Numbered from the stretch's first letter, positions 24,475 through 34,677 are shown. The stretch: DNA of 64,000 nucleotides from an uncultured Anaerotruncus sp. (GCA_900539775.1 UQDL01000001.1:62001-126000); one strand, 5' to 3'. The notes: generated by a model not told the origin, from the sequence alone. Made by a program: numbers and translations.

Positions 24475-27400
24475 TCATGCGATTATTTTAGCGGAACATT
24501 CCCAAAGAATTGCACCTAATGGTACAATTAGAGCGTCATCTGCAACACCAATCACGGTAGCATCATTTGCAACGATATATATTATTCCTACAGTCACTAC
24601 AATTGCGACTACACAAATTGCCACTGTTTCTAATGTTTCCACCGTACTTTGAGATGGTCTCCTTTTATTTGGATTAGGCGTGCGTCGTTTATCGCCTTTT
24701 TCCCCACCTGCATCGCGATTTTTTCTTGTTTGTCCGTCCTCATGTTTTTGCTTATTGTGAGGACTGGTAGTTCCTCTCTTCTTGTGAGAGCTGTATTTTT
24801 GTATGCTATTATTTTGAGACTTTTGTGGAGAAACTAAATTCTTCACCCATTGATTCGCTTTGCTGAAAGTTTTAGAAAACCAATTTTTTACATCCGACCA
24901 AGAATCCCCATTATAATCAAATCGATCAACAGGATTGTTTCCACAATAAGCAAACATATTCTTATCAAGCACGCTTTGCCCTGTTTGAACATAGCCGTCT
25001 GCATTGATAAAGCGGCACATATCGGGGGAATAATAGCGCGTGTTAAGGAAATACCATTCCGTTTCAAAATCGAAGTAATAACTGCGATAGCGGATTGGGT
25101 TTTGCTCTGCAAGAGCAGTGTTGCCCGTGATTTCCGTAACCTTGCCCCATGCGTCATAGGCGTAGTTTACAAGCACATTGCCGTCCTTATCCGCAATTGC
25201 CGTTACATCGTTTTGAGCATTTTTGATATAGTAATACTCTGTGCCGTTGAGAACAAAGCCGAAGATATCCGAATTGTTATCATACATAAACACAAGCGTA
25301 TCATTGCCTGATTTTTGCCCCGCAAGGATATCGCCGTTGTAGACAAACTCGGTTTTAACTCCGTTTACGGTTTTGGAAATTCGGTTTCCGTCGCCGTTAT
25401 AGGCATATTCAATTGTGTTTTCGCCGTCTGCAATGCTTTGAAGCTGCCTGCCGAGCCAAGTAAGCTGTTTGCCGCCGATTGAAAGCGGATTACCGATTTC
25501 ATCATATGCAATCTGCGTGCCGTTAAAATCCGTGAGCAAATCGGACCATACGGAATCCGTGTAACTCCAGGTTTTTGTATCGGTCGGCTCTCCAAGCTCG
25601 CCCGTGGTGTATTCATATTCCTTTTGCTCGGTTATATTTCCGTTTGTGTAGGAATATGTTATCGTTTTGCCCGCCTTTTCATCATTAACTCTTGTTAATT
25701 GATTAAGGCTGTCGTATTCATAGCTTACGGTAGTTGTGCCGTTTGCCACGCTTATGATATTGCCGAGCTTATCATATTCATACGAATATGTGCCCGCCGG
25801 GGTTTCAACGGATTTAACAAGCGTGGTTGTGCGCTTTTCCGCTGCGCCCTCCGCTTTGGCGATTTCATAATTTTCGTAGGCATATTTAATGCCGAACGAA
25901 TTGCCGCCAAAGCTTTTTTGCGCCAATCTGCCGAGATTATCATAAGCAAAGCCGAGCTTTTCGCTTCCGTTCCACTGCACGGAATATACCTGATCGGGCA
26001 TTTCGCCGTTTTTCAAACTGCCGTAAGCATAGCCGATTTCCTGCCTGCCGAGCGGCGAAAAATGCGTTATGCCCGTTAAATAGTTTGTTTTATCAGCATA
26101 TTTAAAATCCGTGTAGGATATTAAATTAAGGTCGCTTTTTCCCGTGCCCGCATATTCGCGCTGAGAAACAACTCGCTCTGCAAGGTCATAAACAAATTTG
26201 GTGTTTGTGCCCGTGAAAAAGTCTGTTACCTGCGCAACGGAGCCGTTGCTGCCATAGGAATATGTTACCCTTTGATTTTCGCTTCCATTATATCGCTTTT
26301 CCGTTTGGCGGTCAAACTTATCATACGAAAATTCAACCGTGTCGCCGTTTCCGTAGGTTTGCTTTGAAAGCAGGCCCACGCCGTTATATTCAAGCTCGGA
26401 GAGCGTGCGCCAAGCATTGCCGTTGCCGACTCTGTTTGCCGTTGTTCTGCCGAATTTATCATACAAAAAGCTGTATTGCAGCGCGCCGTTTACATTTATG
26501 CTTTGCAGGCGGTCGTTTTCATATTCATAGCTGTTTGTTACTCCCGCAGAGGAAACGGAGAGCAGGGAGTTATTATTTTCGTCATACGCATACTGCGTGG
26601 AAACGCCGTTTGCATTTGTTACGCTTTGTAGCGTGCCTTTATTTTCATCATAGGAATATACGGTTTCGTTATTCCTTTCATCCGTTGTTTTGGCAACGAA
26701 GTTTTGGCTTTGCGTATATTCCGTTTGGGTGGATACGGTGTATTCATCCGTTTGTTCATAGGGATAAAAATACCATTTTTGCGATTCGGCGGGGCTGTTA
26801 TTATTGCAGGCGGACTGCCTCAGCACTCGCCTGTCTTTAATTTCCTTATCGCCGAACTGCCCGTCGAGGCACATTTTGAAATCCGAAGCTTCCGTGTAAG
26901 CAACGAAGCTGCCGTCTTCCTGCTTAACAAGCTTAAATCTTTGCGCGTTTGACTGATTGCCTGCGTGAAGCTGCAATTCAGTGCCCGATGCCGCAGATGC
27001 GCTTTTAACATCCATATATGCGGCCCTGAACGCCGAGGCTCTTAAATAGAACACATCCGTTTTGCCCGAAACCGCTTCGGGAGTCCATGTGAGCTTGCGC
27101 GAGGAATTATAGTTTGCCTCTGCTCGGATATACGGCGTGGTTTTAACCGTTTGGTGCACCTCGCACGAATCGATTGCATGCCCGGAATAGGCATTTATCA
27201 ATATATATTCCTTGCCGCTTTCGATTTTTTGAGCGGGCTTTCTGGAAACGGTTGTTGCCTTTGTTAAATTGCCCTTATTATCATAGCTGAAGCCGTATTC
27301 AAGCCCGTCAGACGACAAAGCATTAGTAAGCTGCTTTTTATTATTATAGTTATACAGATACTTACTGCCCGAGGGATTAAGCATTTTTGCCATCTGATTT

Positions 27401-30400
27401 TCGTAATAGGAAAAGGTGGAATTGCTTTTTGCCAAATCCACAACGGAGGAAACATTGCCGTTTGAATCGTAATCATAAGTTTGGCCGTATTGCTCTTTAT
27501 AGCAAAACGCGCCTGTTTGATAAGCGTTGTTTACATTATGGTCGTATGTAAACACAACGGAGATATTGCCGTAATCCTGCGGCATAACGATTTGATCCGC
27601 CAAAAACTGCCACTGATTTTTAACATCCGGGTTAAAATATTTATTTATGCAGCCGAGCCATTTGCCGTTATTATCGTAATAATCGATTGCAATTTCAAAG
27701 TGCGGCTTATAGCTTTCGGAATCCTTAACCCCGTTCAGCGGAGCGGAAAAGGCATAGCCCCATGCACCGTAGGAAAAAACATCGCCCTTTTTGCCGGAAA
27801 CATTTAAATATTGCCGTTGCCTTTTGTAATCGCCTTCAACCGAGCCTGTGAGCTTGCCGCATTTTGCAAAGCCGTTGAGCCCCGCCCAGGTTACGGAGCT
27901 TGTGCCGCTGCCGAAATTTTCCCAAGCCGTCAAGCCGTTGTCAAACGAGGAATTTTCAACAATATTAAAGGTGCTTGCGTTATCGCTTTTTTCAAGCTGC
28001 ACATCGTCAAACCACACGGTGCCGTAAGCGTCAGGCCCAAAGCCCATATTCACTTTAAGCGTTGCGCCCGCGGGCAAATCAAAGGTTACGCTTCTGCGCT
28101 CCCAGCCGTTTGTGGCATTTGTTTTTTCAATCAGCTTGCTGTAAACATATTTGCCGTTTGAATCATAAACCTCGGCAAACATTTGCGCACCGCCGCCTGG
28201 AATGGTTTTTCCGTCCGTATAAATATAGGCGGAAAAGGTGTATGTGCCCTGCGGCAGATTATTATGATTTTGAACCGCATTAACGCGGCCGCCGTTTGAA
28301 GCGGATTTTGTGACTTTAAGGGAAGCGTCCGTTATATTTTTCTTGGCGGCGTCTATTGAAACGGATGCGCCGGAGGAATTATTTGTATAAGTCCAATACC
28401 CGGCATAGCCCCTTGTGAAGCCCGGGTTTGTAATATAGTTTACGGTGCTTTTTAAAACGCGGGATTCTGAAATCAGCTTATTTGCCTTGCCGCTTGTGTT
28501 GTTGCCGCCGGCAAGCTTAAAGAACTGCGCAGAGCCGTCCGTATTTGAAACCGTTCCCGTGGTTTGGGCATAATCGTTAAACTGATATGTGTAGCTTCTG
28601 CCCTGCAAATCCGTAACTTCCGTTTCATTTTGCAGGTATTTAAAGGAATAGCTTTCAAGCGCAGTATTATCCGCGGAGCACCATTTCAACTCTTTAACCC
28701 TTTTTTGCTCGGAGCCGTCATAATCAACGCACGCCTTTGTGCCGTCTATCCCGGCGATATATTTAATAAGGTGCGAGCCGTTCCAGCTTATTTCAACATT
28801 TTTACCGTCTGCAAACGAAACGGCGGTTAAATATCCGTTTTGATATTTAAACTCGGTTTTTCTGCCGGCAGGGTCGGTTATTCCGGCAACCTGCCTTGCG
28901 GTGTTCGGCGTGTAGTCAAAAATATATTTTCTGCCTGCACCGTCCGTTATTGAAGTGATGCGCGAATTATCATCGTATTGAACGGTTGAAGACACACCCG
29001 ACGGGTTTTTGATTCTGCTGAGGCGCCCCTTATTGTCGAAATACATTTTATTATCGTCTTTATCCGTTACAACATAATTTGCTTCTGGCGCGCTTGAATC
29101 GGAACCGACGGATATAACATCAAGTGTGTATCCGAGGCCGTCTTCATCCTTGCCGGATGAGGTGTTGCCGTTTTCAAAATAAAACCAATGAATTGTGCCG
29201 TCGGCATCATTAAGATAATATTTATAGCCGTTATCCCAAAAAGTGCCGCCCTGCTTAACAAGGTATATCTGATAATTGGTTTGAATACGATTGCCGAAAT
29301 CGGCATATTTGGCAGCCTCTTTATTTGAATTATAAACAAGCGAAAGGTTAACGGGCATCAAGCTGCCGCCCGCATCCTGCGTTACCGGCTGAGAAAAAAC
29401 AAAATTGCCGTTATAATTATTAACGCTTGCCGTGCCGCTGCGGCCTGCCGCCGTATCCGTGAACGACCAGTAATCCTCGTAGCCTGACATATTGCGGTAA
29501 GACACCGTCATTACCGGCCTGTTATTCGGATAAGTGGTGTAATTTATTGAATAAAACCAAGCCTTTGCCGCAGCCGTTTTGGTGGTTGTTAAGGACAAGC
29601 CGTAGTTACTGCTTTTATCCTCATACCAACTGCGCACCATATCCGTGATTTCAACCTCGCGGAATTTGGTCAAATCTGTTTTTTCCGTAAGCATCAAATA
29701 ATCGGAAATATCGGAGGCGCTGTGAGGGCCGTTGTTCCATGTTACCGTTTTTTCGTTCCAATCTTCAACAAGCCTTCTAACATTTACGGGAAGCCCCACC
29801 TCGCATTTGCGCAGGCCGAGATACAATTTTGCATCCACAACCTTATCCGCAATGCCGAGCGCGGGCAATTCCGTGAATTTCATATAGCTTTCGGTTTGAC
29901 CGTAGCCGTAAATATTGCCCACATAAAGGCTGCCCATATCGTCCGTGCCGGATGCTTTATAGCATTTATTCGGATTTTGAGACGACACAAATGCCGATTG
30001 AACATTTTTTGCACTTTGCTCTGTTTTAAGCACAGGGTCAACCGTAACGGGATATTCCCTGCTCTGCTCATTCAGCCAAGCTTCATCAAGCGTTGTTTTA
30101 ACCGTGAAGGTGTTGTTTTTACTTTCAATCAGTGCAAGCGTTATCCCCGCAGAAGCATTGCCCTGCGCGTCTTCCATAAAAGGCGCAGTTAAAGTGTATA
30201 TCACCTTACCGTCGGAATCCCGCATTTCTATTGTTTTATCGTCAATCTGAACGGGAACAAGGCCGTTTGCCTTATAAACCGATGTGAAATTGCTCGGCGA
30301 TTTATCGCTTTTCAGAATAATATTTTCTTTAATTCCGGAAGGGCCGAGAATATATTGAAAATCCGTGCCTTTATAAACATTTTTATAGTCAACGGTTGAG

Positions 30401-30951
30401 GTGAGATTTTCCAAAACCGTCGGGTCGTCGCTCACCTCGTTTTTCTCGATTTGCGCAGTGCTTTTTTCGGCATCTTCATAATACCAAGAAATTTCATAGC
30501 CGTCTTTTTCAAGGCGAACAAATTTTTTGCCGTTCGTTTTTTTGGAAAGCCTTACGCTGTAATCGGCAGTGTGATTTACCAAATCCTTATTTTTAACAAT
30601 TCTGCCCGCGTTTTCATCATCATCTGCACTCGTTTCCGAAAGAGTGTTATCATAATCCACCCATCTGCCGTTTTGCTCAAAATGCACGGGCGTCAAATAC
30701 TGCGCAGCCTGCACAGTGCCGTCGCTCATACGGAAATACTTTGTGCTTTCATCGCGCATACTCGTATCTTCATACAGAACATACGCATCTTCGGCGGAGG
30801 AATCTTCTGTTGTTTCGGATTCCTGTGCCTGCGATTCTGCCGCAGCGGCGATATTTTGCTGCGAAGCCATTATCGAAACCGGGCTTGCAACCGTTAACAC
30901 GGCTAAAATTACTGCAATAACCGCCTGCATGGTTTTGAATTTTTTATTCAT
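24475..30951 (-). CDS. Secreted RHS/YD-repeat polymorphic toxin with DNRLRE, carbohydrate-binding and ricin-like lectin domains
   Basis: A 2158-residue protein. Order: signal peptide (1-about 30); Glu/Asp-rich start; beta-rich region; DNRLRE-type domain (about 330-485); YD repeats (about 620-830); two carbohydrate-binding-like sandwiches (about 837-990 and 994-1150, each opening with NPGF or NSSF); ricin-type lectin trefoil (about 1243-1397, QKWYFYP at the end); more YD repeats (about 1400-1950); RHS core signature YYFDFETEWYFLNTRYYSPD followed by RFINADG and ending NPVDRFDYNG (about 1950-2010). The last 145 residues differ in style: basic HEDGQTRKNRDAGGEKGDKRR, then a hydrophobic helix and a GVADDALIVPLGA tail, the presumed toxin. 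The shell should enclose it until delivery. TAAAGGAGTGTATTC precedes the ATG. The toxin activity is not recognisable. Confidence 0.88.
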   Translation of the reverse strand: MNKKFKTMQAVIAVILAVLTVASPVSIMASQQNIAAAAESQAQESETTEDSSAEDAYVLYEDTSMRDESTKYFRMSDGTVQAAQYLTPVHFEQNGRWVDYDNTLSETSADDDENAGRIVKNKDLVNHTADYSVRLSKKTNGKKFVRLEKDGYEISWYYEDAEKSTAQIEKNEVSDDPTVLENLTSTVDYKNVYKGTDFQYILGPSGIKENIILKSDKSPSNFTSVYKANGLVPVQIDDKTIEMRDSDGKVIYTLTAPFMEDAQGNASAGITLALIESKNNTFTVKTTLDEAWLNEQSREYPVTVDPVLKTEQSAKNVQSAFVSSQNPNKCYKASGTDDMGSLYVGNIYGYGQTESYMKFTELPALGIADKVVDAKLYLGLRKCEVGLPVNVRRLVEDWNEKTVTWNNGPHSASDISDYLMLTEKTDLTKFREVEITDMVRSWYEDKSSNYGLSLTTTKTAAAKAWFYSINYTTYPNNRPVMTVSYRNMSGYEDYWSFTDTAAGRSGTASVNNYNGNFVFSQPVTQDAGGSLMPVNLSLVYNSNKEAAKYADFGNRIQTNYQIYLVKQGGTFWDNGYKYYLNDADGTIHWFYFENGNTSSGKDEDGLGYTLDVISVGSDSSAPEANYVVTDKDDNKMYFDNKGRLSRIKNPSGVSSTVQYDDNSRITSITDGAGRKYIFDYTPNTARQVAGITDPAGRKTEFKYQNGYLTAVSFADGKNVEISWNGSHLIKYIAGIDGTKACVDYDGSEQKRVKELKWCSADNTALESYSFKYLQNETEVTDLQGRSYTYQFNDYAQTTGTVSNTDGSAQFFKLAGGNNTSGKANKLISESRVLKSTVNYITNPGFTRGYAGYWTYTNNSSGASVSIDAAKKNITDASLKVTKSASNGGRVNAVQNHNNLPQGTYTFSAYIYTDGKTIPGGGAQMFAEVYDSNGKYVYSKLIEKTNATNGWERRSVTFDLPAGATLKVNMGFGPDAYGTVWFDDVQLEKSDNASTFNIVENSSFDNGLTAWENFGSGTSSVTWAGLNGFAKCGKLTGSVEGDYKRQRQYLNVSGKKGDVFSYGAWGYAFSAPLNGVKDSESYKPHFEIAIDYYDNNGKWLGCINKYFNPDVKNQWQFLADQIVMPQDYGNISVVFTYDHNVNNAYQTGAFCYKEQYGQTYDYDSNGNVSSVVDLAKSNSTFSYYENQMAKMLNPSGSKYLYNYNNKKQLTNALSSDGLEYGFSYDNKGNLTKATTVSRKPAQKIESGKEYILINAYSGHAIDSCEVHQTVKTTPYIRAEANYNSSRKLTWTPEAVSGKTDVFYLRASAFRAAYMDVKSASAASGTELQLHAGNQSNAQRFKLVKQEDGSFVAYTEASDFKMCLDGQFGDKEIKDRRVLRQSACNNNSPAESQKWYFYPYEQTDEYTVSTQTEYTQSQNFVAKTTDERNNETVYSYDENKGTLQSVTNANGVSTQYAYDENNNSLLSVSSAGVTNSYEYENDRLQSINVNGALQYSFLYDKFGRTTANRVGNGNAWRTLSELEYNGVGLLSKQTYGNGDTVEFSYDKFDRQTEKRYNGSENQRVTYSYGSNGSVAQVTDFFTGTNTKFVYDLAERVVSQREYAGTGKSDLNLISYTDFKYADKTNYLTGITHFSPLGRQEIGYAYGSLKNGEMPDQVYSVQWNGSEKLGFAYDNLGRLAQKSFGGNSFGIKYAYENYEIAKAEGAAEKRTTTLVKSVETPAGTYSYEYDKLGNIISVANGTTTVSYEYDSLNQLTRVNDEKAGKTITYSYTNGNITEQKEYEYTTGELGEPTDTKTWSYTDSVWSDLLTDFNGTQIAYDEIGNPLSIGGKQLTWLGRQLQSIADGENTIEYAYNGDGNRISKTVNGVKTEFVYNGDILAGQKSGNDTLVFMYDNNSDIFGFVLNGTEYYYIKNAQNDVTAIADKDGNVLVNYAYDAWGKVTEITGNTALAEQNPIRYRSYYFDFETEWYFLNTRYYSPDMCRFINADGYVQTGQSVLDKNMFAYCGNNPVDRFDYNGDSWSDVKNWFSKTFSKANQWVKNLVSPQKSQNNSIQKYSSHKKRGTTSPHNKQKHEDGQTRKNRDAGGEKGDKRRTPNPNKRRPSQSTVETLETVAICVVAIVVTVGIIYIVANDATVIGVADDALIVPLGAILWECSAKIIA

Positions 30952-30992
30952 GAATACACTCCTTTATTTGGATTTTTTGTGTGTCCAAAACC

Positions 30993-31021
30993 ATATTATC
31001 ATTTTTTTGACAAACAAGCAA
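30993..31021 (-). promoter_or_regulatory. Probable promoter of the RHS operon
   Basis: Minus-strand TTGCTT (31016-31021), 17-base spacer, TAATAT (30993-30998), 42 bases before the RHS start. The -35 is imperfect. Confidence 0.45.
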
Positions 31022-31561
31022 TATAAAATAATATAATCACAATATATTTGTACAGAGTTTTATGTTTGTTTGGAATTTTAAGCAACCAATCAAAAAATTC
31101 AGGCGAAGCGGCACGCTGTGTAAAGAAGAATGCGCCCCAAGCGGCGTACTCCGCAAAGACCGATTGCTCAATAAATCAAACAAACGGCAAAATACTGCCT
31201 TAAAATGCAGTGAAGGCGGCAGATTATGATTTTAAAGTAGACACTTTGTGCGGCATATGATACACTTTTATTAAGCAAACGCAGGAGGCGCCCATAAAAA
31301 AGGTTGCACAGTAACTTCGATTATGATTACGGCCCTCGCTGCCGTTGCAGGCCGCTTACAGGCTCTGCATTTGCCGAGCCGATGGACGGCGCAATTTTGC
31401 TTGCACTGATTTCGGGAATCACCTGCATTATTTACACAATTGATAATCGCGATGAACAGCGCACACCCAAACAACAAACATTTTAACGGCTACACACCGT
31501 TATATATATCCGCCATTAAAACACATTTTAAAAATCGCATTCAAAGCGGTGGATCATAAAG
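31022..31561. other. Intergenic stretch with no supported gene
   Basis: 540 bases between the RHS promoter and the ART-like gene. A 55-residue plus frame (31062-31229, MFVWNFKQPIKKF...) and a plus frame from TTG at 31304 to 31486 with a hydrophobic segment exist, but neither has a ribosome site at the right distance. An AGGAGG at 31283-31288 is followed by ATA rather than ATG, which may be a dead start. I read this as decayed accessory DNA. Confidence 0.4.
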
Positions 31562-32170
31562 ATGAGCAATGATTTAAAAGCAATAAAAATCACATATGCC
31601 GAAGCCGAACGCTGCGACAAAAGCAAAAAGCTGCTTCGCAAAATCCGCTGCCGCATTAAAGGCGGTTCCGTTCACGATGAGCTGTTTTTTTCATTTAAGG
31701 CTCTGCTCGGCGGCAGACGTTCAAAAAGCAACGTTCGTGCGTTTTTGCGAGCCGCTGTTTCATATTTTTTCTCAAGCACACTTGCAAACAAATTATTATT
31801 TGACGAAGCTTGCGAGGAAAGCAAATTTGAAAAGCCGTTTTACCCGCGTGAAAATTCATGCATGTATCACTGGACGGCAATTGAAAACGCCGACGGCATA
31901 ACAAAACACGGGATTTTACCCATGGGCAATTCAAAATATGTTTATATAACGGATGACCCCGAATTTATCGCGAAATCAGGCTATCTGCATTGGAAGGTGC
32001 TTGCGGCAAAAAAAGACACGATATTTGTGCCGATTAAAATTGACGCACACGCACTTGCGGCGGAATACGAAATCATGAAGGTGTTTTCCCGCCATGAATA
32101 CGCGGTTAAACACATTCCGCCCGAATTTATAATAAACGAGCAGGCAGCCACATCAAAAAGCGGCACGTAA
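31562..32170 (+). CDS. ART-superfamily-like protein (DarT/KptA-like)
   Basis: A 202-residue protein. Residues 1-95 are basic and helical with no recognised domain. From residue 101 it reads MYHWTAIENADGITKHGILP, then KYVYITDDPEF and FVPIKID, and ends KHIPPEFII. A Tyr-His-x-Thr strand, a 'GI.P' turn, a 'VYITDDPE' strand and a closing 'IPPE' are the pattern of the ADP-ribosyltransferase fold used by RNA 2'-phosphotransferases and DarT-like DNA modifiers. His103 and Tyr128-Thr130 would face NAD. The ribosome site is weak (GGTGGA). No antitoxin macrodomain lies beside it. Next to an RHS island it could be a toxin or effector; the family call is tentative. Confidence 0.45.
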   Translation: MSNDLKAIKITYAEAERCDKSKKLLRKIRCRIKGGSVHDELFFSFKALLGGRRSKSNVRAFLRAAVSYFFSSTLANKLLFDEACEESKFEKPFYPRENSCMYHWTAIENADGITKHGILPMGNSKYVYITDDPEFIAKSGYLHWKVLAAKKDTIFVPIKIDAHALAAEYEIMKVFSRHEYAVKHIPPEFIINEQAATSKSGT

Positions 32171-32314
32171 AAGCTGATACGGCGCACTCCGTGCGGGCAG
32201 GCAACCATATCCGTTTATTATTTTGATTGCCCGAAAGATATATTTATCGGTTTAGACCGTAAAAGCCGATAAAAGCACAGAAAGCGGAAAGCTCAAATCG
32301 CCGTTCAAAGCTTT

Positions 32315-32611
32315 TGGCGGTGTTTTACTTTGCCGTTACGATTTTCATTATTCTTAAAAACATTAAGCTAATGCCGGGAGTTTTTTCAAGAATTTTTCAA
32401 GAGGCTTTCGGATTTAAACAGATTGCAGGCATACACAATTGTGTGGGATCTCGGCGATGTGGGAATAGGGCTTATGACGATCATTAACCTGATTATTCTT
32501 GTGCCTATGTCTAAGGAAGCAATTTCGATTTTAGACAGAAAAAGCGATAAGGCGGCACAGATAAAGGAAACGGCAAGGATGCACAGTGAGCAAACCGAGC
32601 CGAGCGAATAA
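32315..32611 (+). pseudogene. Internally deleted AGCS symporter remnant
   Basis: The sequence codes for LYFAVTIFIILKNIKLMPGVF and on to FGFKQIAG, then jumps straight to AYTIVWDLGDVGIGLMTIINL and a diverged tail ending QTEPSE. Both parts match the intact symporter at 8942-10357, but the N-terminal half and 443 bases in between are missing. The junction lies at gattgcaggc, a 10-base sequence present at both sides of the missing part in the intact gene. As 443 is not a multiple of three, the two parts are in different frames. Confidence 0.85.
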
Positions 32612-32756
32612 CGAATTTTGCACATACAACAAAATTCACACAATGCGTTTGCGGATAACCGCAGGCGCATTTTTTATATAAAAAAGAAAGCAAATTAAAA
32701 CCGTTCTTCAACCGAGCAAAAATGCCTATAACAAAAAATCACACAAACGCAAAAAA

Positions 32757-32774
32757 GCCGCCCCTTTGGGCGGC
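32757..32774. terminator. Terminator of the atp operon
   Basis: Seven-base GC stem gccgccc (32757-32763) with gggcggc (32768-32774), flanked by six A's and five T's so that it works on both strands. It lies about 93 bases after the atpC stop on the minus strand. Confidence 0.85.
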
Positions 32775-32866
32775 TTTTTCAGCTTAACGGAATTCCGAAA
32801 AGCTTAAAATATTTATTTAATAATATGCAGAACAAATCAAAGTGCTTACCGCACAAAATTCAGACA

Positions 32867-33280
32867 TTATATACGATGCCTGTTTTTAACCTTAATACGC
32901 TCCATTGCACGGGAAAGATTTGCCTTTGTAACATAATAATCGAACTGGCTCATCTTTTGGCGAAGTTCTTCTTCGGCGCGCTCCTTAGCCTCTTCTGCAC
33001 GGCGCTTATCAATTTCCTCCGGCAATTCAACAGAAACACAAATAAGAGCTGCTTCATTTGAAAGAAATTCAAGGAAGCCATCGCTTACAAAAGCTTCTTT
33101 TACCTCGCCCGTTTCCGTAACAAGCTTCATTTCGCCCATTTCAATCGGCACAACCGCATTTGAATGGTGCGCCATAAAGGTCATGGAGCCACCGTCTATA
33201 TAAGGCACGGTAAGGCTTTGAGCCTCGCCGTCATAAAACACCTTATTAGACGCAACAATTTTAATCTTAAAAGTGTTCAT
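32867..33280 (-). CDS. atpC: ATP synthase epsilon subunit
   Basis: A 137-residue protein with the epsilon fold: N-terminal beta-sandwich (1-85, FKIKIVASNKVFYDGEAQSL, GSMTFMAHH, EVKEAFVSDGFLEF) and two C-terminal helices (about 90-135, RAEEAKERAEEELRQ). It sits on the central stalk with gamma and can block ATP hydrolysis through its helices. Its ATG overlaps the stop of atpD (TAATG). Last gene of the operon, followed by a terminator. Confidence 0.95.
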   Translation of the reverse strand: MNTFKIKIVASNKVFYDGEAQSLTVPYIDGGSMTFMAHHSNAVVPIEMGEMKLVTETGEVKEAFVSDGFLEFLSNEAALICVSVELPEEIDKRRAEEAKERAEEELRQKMSQFDYYVTKANLSRAMERIKVKNRHRI

Positions 33281-34665
33281 TACTTCATATCCTTTGCCTT
33301 TGCAAGCACATCATCAATAGTGCCGGCATTAAAGAATGCCTGCTCAGGAATATCATCAACATCACCGTCTATAATAGCCTTAAAGCCTTTTACGGTTTCC
33401 TTTACGGGCACATAAACGCCCTTTAAGCCGGTAAACATTTCTGCAACATGGAAAGGCTGAGAAAGGAATTTTTCAATCTTTCTTGCACGGTAAACCGTTG
33501 TTTTATCCTCATCAGAAAGCTCTTCCATACCGAGGATTGCGATAATATCCTGAAGCTCTTTATATTTTTGAAGGTATTCCTGAACACGGCGTGCAACATG
33601 ATAATGCTCCTCGCCTACTGTTTCGATTTCAAGAATACGGCTGCTTGATTCAAGCGGATCAACGGCGGGATAAATACCCTTTTCAACAATTTTTCTTGAA
33701 AGAACCGTTGTGGCATCAAGGTGAGCAAACGTGGTTGCCGGAGCAGGGTCCGTTAAATCGTCTGCCGGCACATAAACAGCCTGAACGGATGTTATTGAAC
33801 CGCTTTTTGTGGAAGCAATTCTTTCCTGAAGCTCGCCGACATCCGTTGCAAGGGTTGGCTGATAGCCAACTGCAGACGGCATTCTGCCGAGCAATGATGA
33901 AACCTCTGAGCCTGCCTGAATAAATCTGAATATGTTATCTATAAACAAGAGCACATCCTGATGAGCAACATCACGAAAATACTCTGCCATTGTAAGGCCG
34001 GTTTCCGCAACACGCATACGGGCTCCGGGCGGTTCGTTCATCTGACCGAACACAAGTGCCGTTTTATTGATAACGCCGGATTCCTTCATTTCGTTCCAAA
34101 GATCGTTACCTTCTCTTGAACGCTCACCAACACCGGTGAAAATAGAATAGCCGCCGTGCTCATTTGCGATATTTGTGATAAGTTCCTGAATAAGAACTGT
34201 TTTACCTACACCGGCACCGCCAAAGAGGCCGATTTTACCGCCTTTTGCATAAGGCGTGAGCAAATCAATAACCTTAATGCCCGTTTCAAGAATTTCAACA
34301 TTTGAGCTTTGCTCTTCAAAATCCGGAGGGCGGCGGTGAATGCCCCAATGCTCCTCGCCTGAAAGATCCTCAAGCCCATCTATAGTTTCACCCGTTACAT
34401 TAAAAAGCCTGCCAAGGCATTTTTCGCCTACGGGCACGGAAATGGCGCCGCCTGTTGCCGTTACCTCCATATCCTTATGAAGCCCTTCCGAAGCTGCAAG
34501 CATAATGCATCTTACAACGCCGGAGCCGATTTGCTGAGCGACCTCCATAACCAAGGTTTTGCCTTCTGACTCAACATGAAGCGCATCCTTGATTTTTGGA
34601 AGTTCCCCTTCAAAAGCAACGTCCACAACAGGACCCATTACCTGAATAATTTTACCTTTATTCAT
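33280..34665 (-). CDS. atpD: ATP synthase beta subunit
   Basis: A 461-residue catalytic subunit with Walker A GGAGVGKT (about 150-157), GERSREGNDL, the DELSEED-loop equivalent ELSDEDK and VLFIDNIFRF. It forms the catalytic sites of F1. Length and motifs are normal. GGAGGAATCCTAA precedes the ATG. It lies between gamma and epsilon as usual. Confidence 0.97.
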   Translation of the reverse strand: MNKGKIIQVMGPVVDVAFEGELPKIKDALHVESEGKTLVMEVAQQIGSGVVRCIMLAASEGLHKDMEVTATGGAISVPVGEKCLGRLFNVTGETIDGLEDLSGEEHWGIHRRPPDFEEQSSNVEILETGIKVIDLLTPYAKGGKIGLFGGAGVGKTVLIQELITNIANEHGGYSIFTGVGERSREGNDLWNEMKESGVINKTALVFGQMNEPPGARMRVAETGLTMAEYFRDVAHQDVLLFIDNIFRFIQAGSEVSSLLGRMPSAVGYQPTLATDVGELQERIASTKSGSITSVQAVYVPADDLTDPAPATTFAHLDATTVLSRKIVEKGIYPAVDPLESSSRILEIETVGEEHYHVARRVQEYLQKYKELQDIIAILGMEELSDEDKTTVYRARKIEKFLSQPFHVAEMFTGLKGVYVPVKETVKGFKAIIDGDVDDIPEQAFFNAGTIDDVLAKAKDMK

Positions 34666-34677
34666 TTAGGATTCCTC

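Noticed and set aside
31062..31229. 55-residue plus-strand frame
   Set aside because: No ribosome site and low-complexity basic composition; not supported as a gene.
31304..31486. 60-residue plus-strand frame with a hydrophobic segment
   Set aside because: It starts at TTG 16 bases from the nearest AGGAGG, has an odd Cys/Arg-rich start, and no recognisable relative.
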